Shown in pieces: positions 29,387-38,587 of a stretch of DNA of 64,000 bases. The notes under the pieces are model-generated. The model was not told the DNA's origin. It saw only the letters and a list, made by a program, of their open reading frames with translations, and ran no database searches. Origin of the DNA: Yamadazyma tenuis. Its lineage: Eukaryota; Ascomycota; Pichiomycetes; Serinales; Debaryomycetaceae. The stretch is taken from the NCBI RefSeq assembly GCF_029203305.1, contig NC_089465.1, positions 1,079,592 to 1,143,591 of the forward strand, in the 5' to 3' direction. Each line of letters begins with the position of its first letter. The stretch's first letter is position 1. Position numbers and translations under genes: made by a program.

Positions 29387-31609
29387 TTACGACTTGATCC
29401 ATGTGTCCACATACTGCAACACTTGTTCTAATCTAATCTCCAAGTCCGCCCGGTCCTTCTCTAACACCACCTTACAATCACCTATAAACCCTCTGAGTCT
29501 GCCCACGCACTCGCTCATATCCTCACAATTCACAAACTTCCGTTCAAGCTGCACACTCTGCTTGAGAAGGTACGGTGAGATAGTCACATCGTGAACCGGG
29601 AACTCTTCCATGGCCTGTAAGATTTCCTGCGGTTGACGGAGCTGGAAGAGGGCCCGGATGCGGTACACAAAGATCACCAGCAACGACGAGTCAGGGATCT
29701 CATTGGTATTGATGGAATCAAGTATCGCCACAGCTTCGGCATGAAGACCCTTGTTGCTGAGGAGTCTGCTGAAGGAAATCTTGTTGTTGGAGTTAAGCGT
29801 TTGGCTATGGTACTTGAAAAATGCTGATAGTTCGTCTTTGGTTGCAAAATGGAGGTTTATCACACTTAAACGGTTCTGGTTCTTGGTGGGCATGCGTATG
29901 TCTTGTGCAAGCTGTAGAATACGCGTCTTGAAGAACAAGCTCAGCCGTCTGAATGTTTCCTCAATGACATGAAAATCGGGTTTCAATCCTCTTTTCAAGA
30001 GATCCCCAAACCCTTTTTCAACTCTGAACTGAACCTGCTTGGGGTAGCTCACAGGTCTACCCTTCTTCAATATCCATGGCATAGGTTCCCAGTCCTTAGA
30101 CCTATACTTATGTGGATTCAAGCCTTTGGATCCCAACCCAAATGGTTTTAACTGCGATTGAAGCAGGTGGATCTTGGTCACCGAAATGAGCAGCTGCTTA
30201 TCCACGTTAGACAAGCTCGACATCTTGACAAATCGAAGAAATCGGTAGTAGAACTCCTCCGTATAATGGGGGTAACTTCGAACAAACGTTTCGAAGATCA
30301 CTTGAAGGTGCTCGAGCTCAAATGGCACATTTTTGCTCATGTTACTTGACTCGAGAAAATTGGCCAAATCCAAAAACTTCTCGTGAATAAGATATTTCTG
30401 CATTAACAGCCTGTAGATATCTTTATCTGTTTGTATGCCGTCGATGCTCATCTGCTTTAGTATGTGTTCGATATGCGTGGTGCTGGTGGTGTATCTTACA
30501 AAAAAGTCCACCATAGAGTGGTAGAACTCCGTTAACTCGGCCACTTTATTGGAGCTTCGTAGCATCCTGATAATGTCGTTAACCTCGTCGACATCTTCGG
30601 CAAGAATCTGTTTCTTAAATGCTATTTTGTCTCGGTTGCAAACTTGGTACTTCAACTTAGCTTCTCGTATTCGGAAATCCTCATTTAGTCCATACCGGTA
30701 AATCAACTGCTCTATCTCCCGAACCTCATTAACAGTCCCATATTTATACCCCTGCGAGAGAACCACAGCCATGGCCCTTGCACTGGGCAACGTGTTCCTA
30801 GATAGTATCCAGGTTTGTACACAGTTGATGATTATTTCAAATAATGCTCCGTATTTAGACAACAGCATTAGTACCGTTTCAAGGAGTATTACGTTCAAGT
30901 TCTTGCGCATATTGGTAACTTCCAGGAGGAATAACTTAGCTTGTTCTGGTTCATAGTTGACAGCAAACCCGTTCAATATGTAGTTGAGGGTCTGTTCATT
31001 CAAGCATGGATTGTGCAAATACACTTCAGAAAGGGTAGTAAGCGAGTCCACGTCCCCCATGTGATAGCTGCTCCGTATGAACAATTCCTGGAACATCGCA
31101 TCGTTCAACATATATGGCTCGTAAGCCTTTAAAATTGTGTGGTAGCAGGAAATTTGCTTGTGGGCTTCTCGTTTCAATGGCTGGAGGTGTAAAGCAGGCA
31201 CAACATTTATACCACCCATATTAAGATCACCAAAGTCCATAGTTTGTGTTAGAACCTTCTGATCTATCACTTTGTCGTACGCTACTTGTGACTTGACAAA
31301 TTCAGCTAACTGTTCGTACTGTTGTTCCCGATGCAAGCGCACAAACTCATTGGCTACAGCGCTGTTTTCCGGTTCCACATCAAAAGTCATCAGGACGGGC
31401 GTCCGCATCGATGGCCCACTACTGAAAATGGGTTTATGGCCAAAGAAATGTGTTAGTTTCTTCACATCAAGGAAATAGTTGGTGTATTGAGAATCATACC
31501 ACTTGCTCTTGTCGCTAATGCCTCGACTGAACACCACCACAGACGCGCATAAGGGTGTGTTGAGAGCCCCCCGTCGCACAGAGATGTGGTACAGCATGCG
31601 TGGCTTCAT
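29387..31609 (-). CDS. Probable mitochondrial PPR-like protein
   Basis: A 740-residue protein with a basic, Arg/Ser-rich N-terminus (MKPRMLYHISVRRG) that fits a mitochondrial targeting signal, followed by all-helical sequence. Segments such as YHTILKAYEPYMLNDAMFQEL and TLNYILNGFAVNYEPEQA have the spacing of degenerate pentatricopeptide repeats, as in yeast factors for stability or translation of single mitochondrial mRNAs (for example the Pet111 or Aep groups). I do not recognise the orthologue. The ATG at 31609 is chosen; the frame continues 16 codons to a TTG. It is divergent from PEX8 with a 162-bp shared promoter. Confidence 0.65.
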   Translation of the reverse strand: MKPRMLYHISVRRGALNTPLCASVVVFSRGISDKSKWYDSQYTNYFLDVKKLTHFFGHKPIFSSGPSMRTPVLMTFDVEPENSAVANEFVRLHREQQYEQLAEFVKSQVAYDKVIDQKVLTQTMDFGDLNMGGINVVPALHLQPLKREAHKQISCYHTILKAYEPYMLNDAMFQELFIRSSYHMGDVDSLTTLSEVYLHNPCLNEQTLNYILNGFAVNYEPEQAKLFLLEVTNMRKNLNVILLETVLMLLSKYGALFEIIINCVQTWILSRNTLPSARAMAVVLSQGYKYGTVNEVREIEQLIYRYGLNEDFRIREAKLKYQVCNRDKIAFKKQILAEDVDEVNDIIRMLRSSNKVAELTEFYHSMVDFFVRYTTSTTHIEHILKQMSIDGIQTDKDIYRLLMQKYLIHEKFLDLANFLESSNMSKNVPFELEHLQVIFETFVRSYPHYTEEFYYRFLRFVKMSSLSNVDKQLLISVTKIHLLQSQLKPFGLGSKGLNPHKYRSKDWEPMPWILKKGRPVSYPKQVQFRVEKGFGDLLKRGLKPDFHVIEETFRRLSLFFKTRILQLAQDIRMPTKNQNRLSVINLHFATKDELSAFFKYHSQTLNSNNKISFSRLLSNKGLHAEAVAILDSINTNEIPDSSLLVIFVYRIRALFQLRQPQEILQAMEEFPVHDVTISPYLLKQSVQLERKFVNCEDMSECVGRLRGFIGDCKVVLEKDRADLEIRLEQVLQYVDTWIKS

Positions 31610-31771
31610 GCTTGTGCAAGGTATATGTAATTTAGCCTTCTGTGGGCGTCGCAACAAACGATTCTTCTAGTTAGCACCCAAGCTTGTCGTTTGCTCAAAA
31701 TTTGATTTTTCTACTTCGCACCCCAGAAAATTCATAAGCGTAAACCTTCAAAACTCTCCACTATAGCAGTG

Positions 31772-34078
31772 ATGTCTTTATTCTCGAAATTGGGACCTCA
31801 AGGAAGAGCGTTGATGGGCCCTACAGGTAGTGGTTCTTCCTTTGAGTCATATGCCGGCAGGAAGGTGGAGGAAGGCCCTCAGGAACTTGACTATCTCATT
31901 AATGATCTCAGAAACCTGCTGCAATCCATGTCTGTGAACAAAGTTTTAGGATATATGTACCATTATTTGCCTTTTGTCAAAGTTGAGCATAACCTCCGTC
32001 TTGTGTTTGCAAGCTTCTTGAACAATCCGACGTGTTTTACTCCAGGCGGTGCTTCGTTTGAATCAAACTACCAAATCATCGAAGCGTTCAAAGCCATTAC
32101 CGATAAAAAATTATCTGTATCACAGCCCACAATTCCCGTTAAGACATGGTACACGGTTCTATTTCAGGAACTAGATCACTTTGTGGCATACGACATTCAT
32201 CGTAATAGCTGGAAGGTGTTGCCTATATTATCGGGGATTCTATTGTCGAATAGCTTGAGAGACGACTTGTACAGCAACCCCAATATGATCGAGTTTGGGT
32301 GGTTTTTTGGAGACTGGGACTCCAAAGCTCATGATTTGTTCGTAAAGGCGTTGGGTAATACGTTGGCAGCTTACAATTCTGATGACATTATAAACTTGAG
32401 CTTATTGAGTTTAGCAGTCACATACAAAAGGGACCAGGACATAACCTCCTACACACCCCTGGTTCTGGTATCTTTCTTGATCACTAGATTGATCCAATTG
32501 ATATTTGCCAACACCTCTTATAGTTTACAGGTCTACGAGAAGTTCTTTGCATTCGACATAAATGCTGCAAATTTGCATGATACACTCAATAGTGAAGTCA
32601 TGAACAAACCTGTGGTGAAACATTTGAATAGGCTTTCGTTCTTGTTAGAGAGCTACTATAGAGTCTTGCCCATCAACAAGACTGGCTTTGACTTGATAAT
32701 GGATGGGTTATCGAAGATCAAGTTGTTCAATGCATCACTTTGCACCAGAACTCAAGACTCCGTATTTAACCACCCTAATAGCATCAAGGACCAGTCAGTA
32801 TTACATCAGCAGTTCTGGTTTTTCATGAAAAATATCTTCTTTTCGGAGTGCATTATTGTTCAAGGGATCATGACAAGATTCTTACTGGTGAATCAATCCA
32901 AAGGGTTCTCAATATTCTCCATCTTCAAGGAAACCTATAATATCGAGCTGGAGTACCGGTTCATAGCTTTGAAGGTGGTCGAGCTGTTCTATCACTTGAA
33001 CCATATTCTTGTCAATATTGGACAAGGGGGCTTTGATAGCTTCAACTTTGTCTACTATTTGTCACTTGAGTTGATATTTGGAGCTCAACCACTGATTGTT
33101 GAGCTCGAAAAACTATCAATGTTTCTTCTTGGTTACCCAAATGTCAACTTGAATGCTGATGTGATCAACTTCAATCCTATAAACAGAGGTAGGGTATTGT
33201 TTGTAATGGGTTTATGGGAAAACTATTTGCAGAAAAACAGTTTCAACAACGACTACATCAAGAGGAATATTTTCCCCATCTGTTTCGATGTAGTCAATAA
33301 TCGTGGTATCCAGGCCTACGAAATAATCGAAGCTGCGCACTCCGTCCTTTTGTTGTGTTTCTCCAACAAAAGGGTCAATAAGAACTTGAAGGAACTTATG
33401 GAGTACATTGAGTTGATTGTCAATCAATTCCCTCGTATCCTCTCCGCCCAGCAATTGAGTATCGCGGTCGAGTCCTTGGGGAAACAGATTTTGTCCAACC
33501 CGATGGTCTACGAGGGATCTATGTACGCTAATTCAGCAGATGAATTCTTGGAGTTCATCAACTTCAAGTGCTTGAACACCAAGAGTGGAATACCCATTAG
33601 TATCAAGGCCAGTGATCTGATGTTCACATCAGCACAGCCAATTGGTGAAATACATGCCGAATCCACTATGAAGAGCTTGGAGACCAAGAAACAGAACATT
33701 AATATCGTTGCTGAAAATAAGATAAAGAAGCCTAAGGACCTCGTACCTCTTGGTATGCTACCAGAAGCTACAGTGGCCCCCACAGAGTATAATTTCGCCA
33801 AAAGATTGGTGCCAGAAACATCTAGAGAAGCAATGGTTCTTTCTTTCGTCAATTTGGTTCCTTACTTGCCCTTATCGGTATTTCTCAGGTGGCTAGAGAA
33901 GATCTTTTTTGTCATTGAGTCAAGTAATCACCTGGAAAAAACATACCTTATACTGATGTTCTGGAAAGTTTTAAGTGAAAACTTGGATTTGAATAGGTGT
34001 GAGTTGGCGTACAGGTGGTGGTACGAAACCAAGAAAGCGGTTGCCAAAAACATTGGTCAAGAAGTATCTCGTCTATAG
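31772..34078 (+). CDS. PEX8: Peroxin Pex8, intraperoxisomal import factor
   Basis: A 768-residue helical protein ending in Ser-Arg-Leu, a type-1 peroxisomal targeting signal. The end region AYRWWYETKKAV...SRL parallels the IDWWYTTV...SKL end of Pex8. The N-terminal part has the Pex8-like helical pattern with conserved phrases such as VSQPTIPVKTWYTVLFQEL. Pex8 lies on the matrix side of the peroxisomal membrane, joins the docking and RING parts of the importomer and helps release cargo from Pex5. It is longer than the S. cerevisiae protein (589), with extra sequence near residues 590-660. The frame opens one codon earlier with GTG; the ATG at 31772 is used. KRI1 follows after 73 bp on the same strand. 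Confidence 0.85.
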   Translation: MSLFSKLGPQGRALMGPTGSGSSFESYAGRKVEEGPQELDYLINDLRNLLQSMSVNKVLGYMYHYLPFVKVEHNLRLVFASFLNNPTCFTPGGASFESNYQIIEAFKAITDKKLSVSQPTIPVKTWYTVLFQELDHFVAYDIHRNSWKVLPILSGILLSNSLRDDLYSNPNMIEFGWFFGDWDSKAHDLFVKALGNTLAAYNSDDIINLSLLSLAVTYKRDQDITSYTPLVLVSFLITRLIQLIFANTSYSLQVYEKFFAFDINAANLHDTLNSEVMNKPVVKHLNRLSFLLESYYRVLPINKTGFDLIMDGLSKIKLFNASLCTRTQDSVFNHPNSIKDQSVLHQQFWFFMKNIFFSECIIVQGIMTRFLLVNQSKGFSIFSIFKETYNIELEYRFIALKVVELFYHLNHILVNIGQGGFDSFNFVYYLSLELIFGAQPLIVELEKLSMFLLGYPNVNLNADVINFNPINRGRVLFVMGLWENYLQKNSFNNDYIKRNIFPICFDVVNNRGIQAYEIIEAAHSVLLLCFSNKRVNKNLKELMEYIELIVNQFPRILSAQQLSIAVESLGKQILSNPMVYEGSMYANSADEFLEFINFKCLNTKSGIPISIKASDLMFTSAQPIGEIHAESTMKSLETKKQNINIVAENKIKKPKDLVPLGMLPEATVAPTEYNFAKRLVPETSREAMVLSFVNLVPYLPLSVFLRWLEKIFFVIESSNHLEKTYLILMFWKVLSENLDLNRCELAYRWWYETKKAVAKNIGQEVSRL

Positions 34079-34151
34079 TTTATGTAGCATCATTATCAAA
34101 ATGCGCACAAAAAAACTGTATCATCTCATCGCAAATAAATATCAAATAAAT

Positions 34152-35789
34152 ATGGCTAGAAAGAAATCGGCTGCCAAGAAGGCTAAAGAAGCCGAATCCA
34201 AGCTTAAACAACAGAAAAACATTGGTAATGAGATCCTTTCACAAGATGTCTCAACTCAACCGAAAAAACCTGAGTTGGAATTGATCTCTGATGATGATAA
34301 CGAAGAGTCCACTTCCGAAGAAGAAGACGAATATGGCGAGCTTTTTACCGCAGATATCGATGAAGGAATCAACAAGGTCTTAACGGCAATTAGAACAGAC
34401 CCTTCAAAGTTGTTGGATAAAGATATTAACTTCTTCGAACAGAAAGCCAGCTCATCTAAGGAATCAACCAAGAAGGAGAAACCCATGTACTTGAAAGACT
34501 ACCACAGAGAAACCTTGTTATCTGGTGCTTATAAAGACGATGAAGAAGAAGAAGATATGCCATACGGAACAGTTGATGGCGAAAAACCTTTTGTTGTGAC
34601 CCAAAGAGAGGAAAGAGACCAGCTTTTATCAGATATCAAGAATGCTTTTGATGGTGATGAGAGTGAAGAAGAAAGTGGTGATGAATTTTTGAAGAAGAAG
34701 GAAACCAATGTTGAGATTTCACCCGTGAGATTACCTGATCCCAAGAAGAATGAAGAATCATTCTTAAAGACTTTCCTTGAAAGCAAAGCATGGATTCCTT
34801 CGGAAAATGATAAAGTCATCAATCTCGACCGAGCTGGTGAGGATGATGAAGAGTTTGATGAAGCTGCAGATCAGTTTGAAAGCGCATACAACTTTCGTTA
34901 TGAGGATCCTCAATCTGCAGAGATTGTTTCGTATGCCCGTACCCAAGCCACGGTAAGACGAGACAAGACCAATGCTCGTAAAAGACAAAGAGAAAGGGAG
35001 CAAGAGGCAAAAGCAGAAGAGTTAAAGAAAAGAGAAGAAAAGATCAAAAGGAAGGAAACATCCAAGGTCAACAAAGCTCTTGATAACCTTACCAAGATCA
35101 AAGAAGCTGTGGGAGGTGAGGTGAGTGATGATGTTATTCAAAAGGTGTTTGGAGAATCTCTTTTGAACGACGATTTCGACGATACAGACTGGGACAGCAA
35201 GATGGCAGAAATTTTTAATGAACAGTATTACGACGAGGAAAATACCAAACCCGAATGGAGTGATATGGATGATATCGGAAGCGATAATAGCGAAGAAGTT
35301 GAAGCGGAAGAACCTCCAACGAAGAAGTCCAAGAAGGATAAACTCAAAGACAAGAAGGCTACAAAAAAGGGGAAAGAAAGTCTCAAAGAAAAGGCCAAAG
35401 CTCTTGTAGAAGCCAACAAGGCCAGAATCATAGAGGAAGTTGAAGAAGAAGAACAAAGAGGTCGTCCTCAAGTGGAAGATGTCAAGTTCAAGTATCGTGA
35501 AGTTTCTCCTGAATCGTTTGGTTTAACTACTCGAGACATTTTGATAGCTGATGATCAACAGTTGAATTCGTTCATTGGTATCAAGAAGTTTGCTCCATAC
35601 AGACCCCAGGAGTTGAGGGTGAAAGACAGACGGAAGTATAAGAAGAAGAAGAAGATGTTGGAGGACTGGAGAAAAGAGGTCATGAAAGGATACAAACCGC
35701 AAACTAATGAAGAAAATGATGATAAAACTATCTGGGTCAAAGTCACCGAATCCACGAGTGAAAAGAAAAGTAAGAAGTACAAAAAATAA
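34152..35789 (+). CDS. KRI1: Ribosome biogenesis protein Kri1
   Basis: A 545-residue, highly charged nucleolar protein. The N-terminus is Lys-rich (MARKKSAAKKAKEAE), the middle has acidic runs and a long coiled-coil-like Arg/Lys/Glu region (about 275-345). The conserved C-terminal Kri1 domain reads SPESFGLTTRDILIADDQQL and KKFAPYRPQELRVKDRRKY. Kri1 works with Krr1 in 40S subunit assembly. Length is near 591 of S. cerevisiae. The open frame runs upstream into the PEX8 3' end, but the ATG at 34152 gives the proper N-terminus. It is convergent with ALR1, 90 bp away. Confidence 0.93.
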   Translation: MARKKSAAKKAKEAESKLKQQKNIGNEILSQDVSTQPKKPELELISDDDNEESTSEEEDEYGELFTADIDEGINKVLTAIRTDPSKLLDKDINFFEQKASSSKESTKKEKPMYLKDYHRETLLSGAYKDDEEEEDMPYGTVDGEKPFVVTQREERDQLLSDIKNAFDGDESEEESGDEFLKKKETNVEISPVRLPDPKKNEESFLKTFLESKAWIPSENDKVINLDRAGEDDEEFDEAADQFESAYNFRYEDPQSAEIVSYARTQATVRRDKTNARKRQREREQEAKAEELKKREEKIKRKETSKVNKALDNLTKIKEAVGGEVSDDVIQKVFGESLLNDDFDDTDWDSKMAEIFNEQYYDEENTKPEWSDMDDIGSDNSEEVEAEEPPTKKSKKDKLKDKKATKKGKESLKEKAKALVEANKARIIEEVEEEEQRGRPQVEDVKFKYREVSPESFGLTTRDILIADDQQLNSFIGIKKFAPYRPQELRVKDRRKYKKKKKMLEDWRKEVMKGYKPQTNEENDDKTIWVKVTESTSEKKSKKYKK

Positions 35790-35879
35790 TCTTTGAAACA
35801 TTTCATTACCATTACATACTAAATAATGTACTAAGCAGAAGCACTGCTTTCAATAAATAAAAACATTACATCAAAGCAC

Positions 35880-38219
35880 CTATTCGTATCCAGGGAAACT
35901 TGCGATTGACCTCGCCTTTCCTCTTATGAGCCCAAGGCTTCTTATAGACCTTCTGGTTGAAGTTGGAGCATGGGCCATCGGTGCAGGATTCAAAAGTCTC
36001 TTCAACCAGATTCTTGCAAATATGAAGAAAAACGTTACGATGCAAACCATCACTCCCACGATACCAAAGAACCAACGAAGTTGACCTGTAGCTTGACCTG
36101 GAACGGTGACATTCATACCGAACAAACCAGTAATCACGTTCAAGGGAAGTAACAAGGTTCCCAATAAGGTGACTTGAGATAACATTACGGTGACATTGTT
36201 ATTGGAGTTGACCGATTCCACTTGCAATTGAGCCAAGTAGTTGGCATGAGATCTACTGAAGATTTTTTCGTATGCCAACAAGTTTTGAAACATGGTAACC
36301 ACGTGATCCTGGATATCACCCAAGTATAATGCGATTTCACCTCTTGGTTGGGTTATGTTTGCACTGGATGGCTGAAATTGGTATTGAAGCGGCGATACCA
36401 TATTTGGAGGAGCACCTGGATTTGGGCCAAAACTGATACCCCCAGTTCCATCATGACTAAAGCCAAGGGGGGCAGTAACATTCGTAGATACAGGAGCAGG
36501 TGAAGGAGAATTATAGTGGTTGCTGTTATCCAAGTTGGCCTGAGATTGGGAATGTGCCAACGAATATACTTCGTCCTGGCATCTTTTAGCAAACATCTTA
36601 ATGACGTCTGCTTTACCAGACAATAACCTCATTAATGTCATAACTTTTCTTCTCGACTCACCAATCCTCTTTAACATGGTACTAAAGTCAGTCTCTCTGG
36701 CAACAAGTACCGAATCCTCAATAGCATCAGCTTCATATTCAATGGCAGTGATCACTGGACCGAAACCATCGGTGATATTATCGATGATAGCGTAACAGAT
36801 CCAGTCTGCACTTACATCAACGTAATCTCTCAATTGACGGACTCTTCTTCTAACATTTGCAGAATGAGTAACTGGAGAAAAGTGGAACGATAATATGCCT
36901 TCTCTGAATACCACCATGTACACGTTAATAGGCTCAAGGTAATCTTCAGACTCTTTATCTGGCTCAAAGGTATGGAAACACACAAAGTAATAGTTCCTGA
37001 ACAATTCGACTTTTTCACGACTTTCCTGGACTCTGATATCTTCCGATGTCAAAGGGTGAAGTCCGAAAGCTTTTGAAAGAACCTTCATTTCAGCATCTGT
37101 TGGACATGTACAGTCCAACCACCATGTTCCTTCACCATTATTGAACACTTCTCTTATAGACTGATCCACTTCTGTCAAGGAAGGGATGTCAGGAGCGTGG
37201 ATGGTTTCACCTTGGTTGGTGGTGAAGAAGGAAAATCTTTCTGGCAAAGGACTGGCATCATCGCTCTGGCTATCCACAATTCTGGGGTCAGCAAAGCTCA
37301 CAAACTCATCAGAACAAGGAGTGGCCTTCGGTTCATACTCATTCATAGTGGAAGAATCTGAAGGGTGCTGTTTTTCCAAGTCAGGAATCGGTTGGATGGA
37401 GCAGTTTTCATCATTGGTCCTCTTGGAACCTCTGGTAAACGCTGTAGCAGTTCTCTTCAAGATATTCTTGGGAGTATACTTGAGCGATGCCGTCGACTGA
37501 CGCATGGCAGATGAAGACGATTTTGAGGTGGGCCGGAGACCTTGATACGTGTTGAGCCTGTCGTTGATCATCTGCTGCTGTTGCTGGGCAATTTTGGCAG
37601 CATCTCGTTCTTCGTTTATAAACTCATCGATCTCGTCAAAGTCGATTCCGTTGACCCTAACATGCTCCCGAAGCATGGGGAAACACACATCTTCTTCAGT
37701 TTCCTGAGATGACCTAGATCCATGGGAATTGGCCTCACTGTCGATGGACGAGTTGGAAGGTCTTCTCTCTCTCTCTTTATCGCCGGAATGGGTCGTGTCG
37801 TTTGTTCTGTGCCTCGTCATGGGCGAAGCCAAGTCGGCCTCCAAGTTGTCGTTCATGGTGTCTCTTCTTTTTCTCCGGACAGACGCATTGACCTTCATGG
37901 GAGCATCCACAGTCACATTCAAGTGTCTTTGGTCCTTAGGATCCAAGCCTCCATCGCCAAACGAGTGTGAAAGAGACGTTCTTCTCTGCGCCCGATGGCT
38001 GGTCCGCCCGGTCTCGAGAATGCTCACAGGGTTCAAGTTTGCAGAGGAAGGTTCATCACCTAAGACGCTACTGTTGATAGAAACAGTGGGAGGCTGAGGA
38101 ATGGGTAATGATGCCGGCTGGTTTCTGTGGTCGTCCAAGCGCTGGTCGTAGCGTTGGTTGTACGACTGCTGGTGGTGGCCACGAGGTGACGTCGACGAGT
38201 AACTTTCGCTGTCAGACAT
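35880..38219 (-). CDS. ALR1: CorA-family magnesium transporter Alr1
   Basis: A 779-residue CorA/Alr1-type Mg2+ channel. The N-terminal 330 residues are hydrophilic, Ser/Arg-rich and likely cytosolic and regulated. The CorA domain follows (about 340-760) with the hallmark Gly-Met-Asn of the pore in ITGLFGMNVTVPGQ at the end of the first membrane span, and a second span (FFGIVGVMVCIVTFFFIFA). Alr1 brings Mg2+ across the plasma membrane; the vacuolar paralogue Mnr2 is the alternative. The ATG is at 38219 (MSDSESYSS). A decayed second copy of the 5' part of this gene lies at about 43330-43860. Confidence 0.88.
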   Translation of the reverse strand: MSDSESYSSTSPRGHHQQSYNQRYDQRLDDHRNQPASLPIPQPPTVSINSSVLGDEPSSANLNPVSILETGRTSHRAQRRTSLSHSFGDGGLDPKDQRHLNVTVDAPMKVNASVRRKRRDTMNDNLEADLASPMTRHRTNDTTHSGDKERERRPSNSSIDSEANSHGSRSSQETEEDVCFPMLREHVRVNGIDFDEIDEFINEERDAAKIAQQQQQMINDRLNTYQGLRPTSKSSSSAMRQSTASLKYTPKNILKRTATAFTRGSKRTNDENCSIQPIPDLEKQHPSDSSTMNEYEPKATPCSDEFVSFADPRIVDSQSDDASPLPERFSFFTTNQGETIHAPDIPSLTEVDQSIREVFNNGEGTWWLDCTCPTDAEMKVLSKAFGLHPLTSEDIRVQESREKVELFRNYYFVCFHTFEPDKESEDYLEPINVYMVVFREGILSFHFSPVTHSANVRRRVRQLRDYVDVSADWICYAIIDNITDGFGPVITAIEYEADAIEDSVLVARETDFSTMLKRIGESRRKVMTLMRLLSGKADVIKMFAKRCQDEVYSLAHSQSQANLDNSNHYNSPSPAPVSTNVTAPLGFSHDGTGGISFGPNPGAPPNMVSPLQYQFQPSSANITQPRGEIALYLGDIQDHVVTMFQNLLAYEKIFSRSHANYLAQLQVESVNSNNNVTVMLSQVTLLGTLLLPLNVITGLFGMNVTVPGQATGQLRWFFGIVGVMVCIVTFFFIFARIWLKRLLNPAPMAHAPTSTRRSIRSLGLIRGKARSIASFPGYE

Positions 38220-38587
38220 AGGAAGTGAAGGAAATAATTAGAAGCCCACGTTGGAAACAACACTTGTAAAAAATAGTAGAAGCGCGGGTCTGAGGGGCAG
38301 CGTGGGGACGTACGTTGGATGGAACAGTCTTTAGGGGACAGCAATATGTTTCAGTTTAGCAACAAAGCGATACACTCATATTATGGACCACAACGGTATG
38401 TTAATGTCAGATATAGTAGCAAAAAAACCTGAGATTTTCATCTTCGCGGAAACAACAGGGTGTGCGTGTACGTGCTCAGATGACTTATTTAATCTACACT
38501 AGATGCACTTGGGACTTCTTGGACTGTTCGTCGTTCATATTCACGCATATATTAATTATTATATTCTTATGAGACATACAATACGGA
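38220..38587. other. ALR1-CDR spacer, first copy of a duplicated spacer
   Basis: No gene. From about 38340 to 38570 the sequence is clearly homologous to two separated pieces further right: 43873-44012 (for example cagtttagca...actcatattatggac and gagattttcatcttcgc) and 45099-45185 (atattcacgcatatattaa). In the right-hand unit HEM13 lies between these pieces. A single CACTAGATGCAC is at 38497-38508, where the right unit has it on both sides of HEM13. Confidence 0.8.
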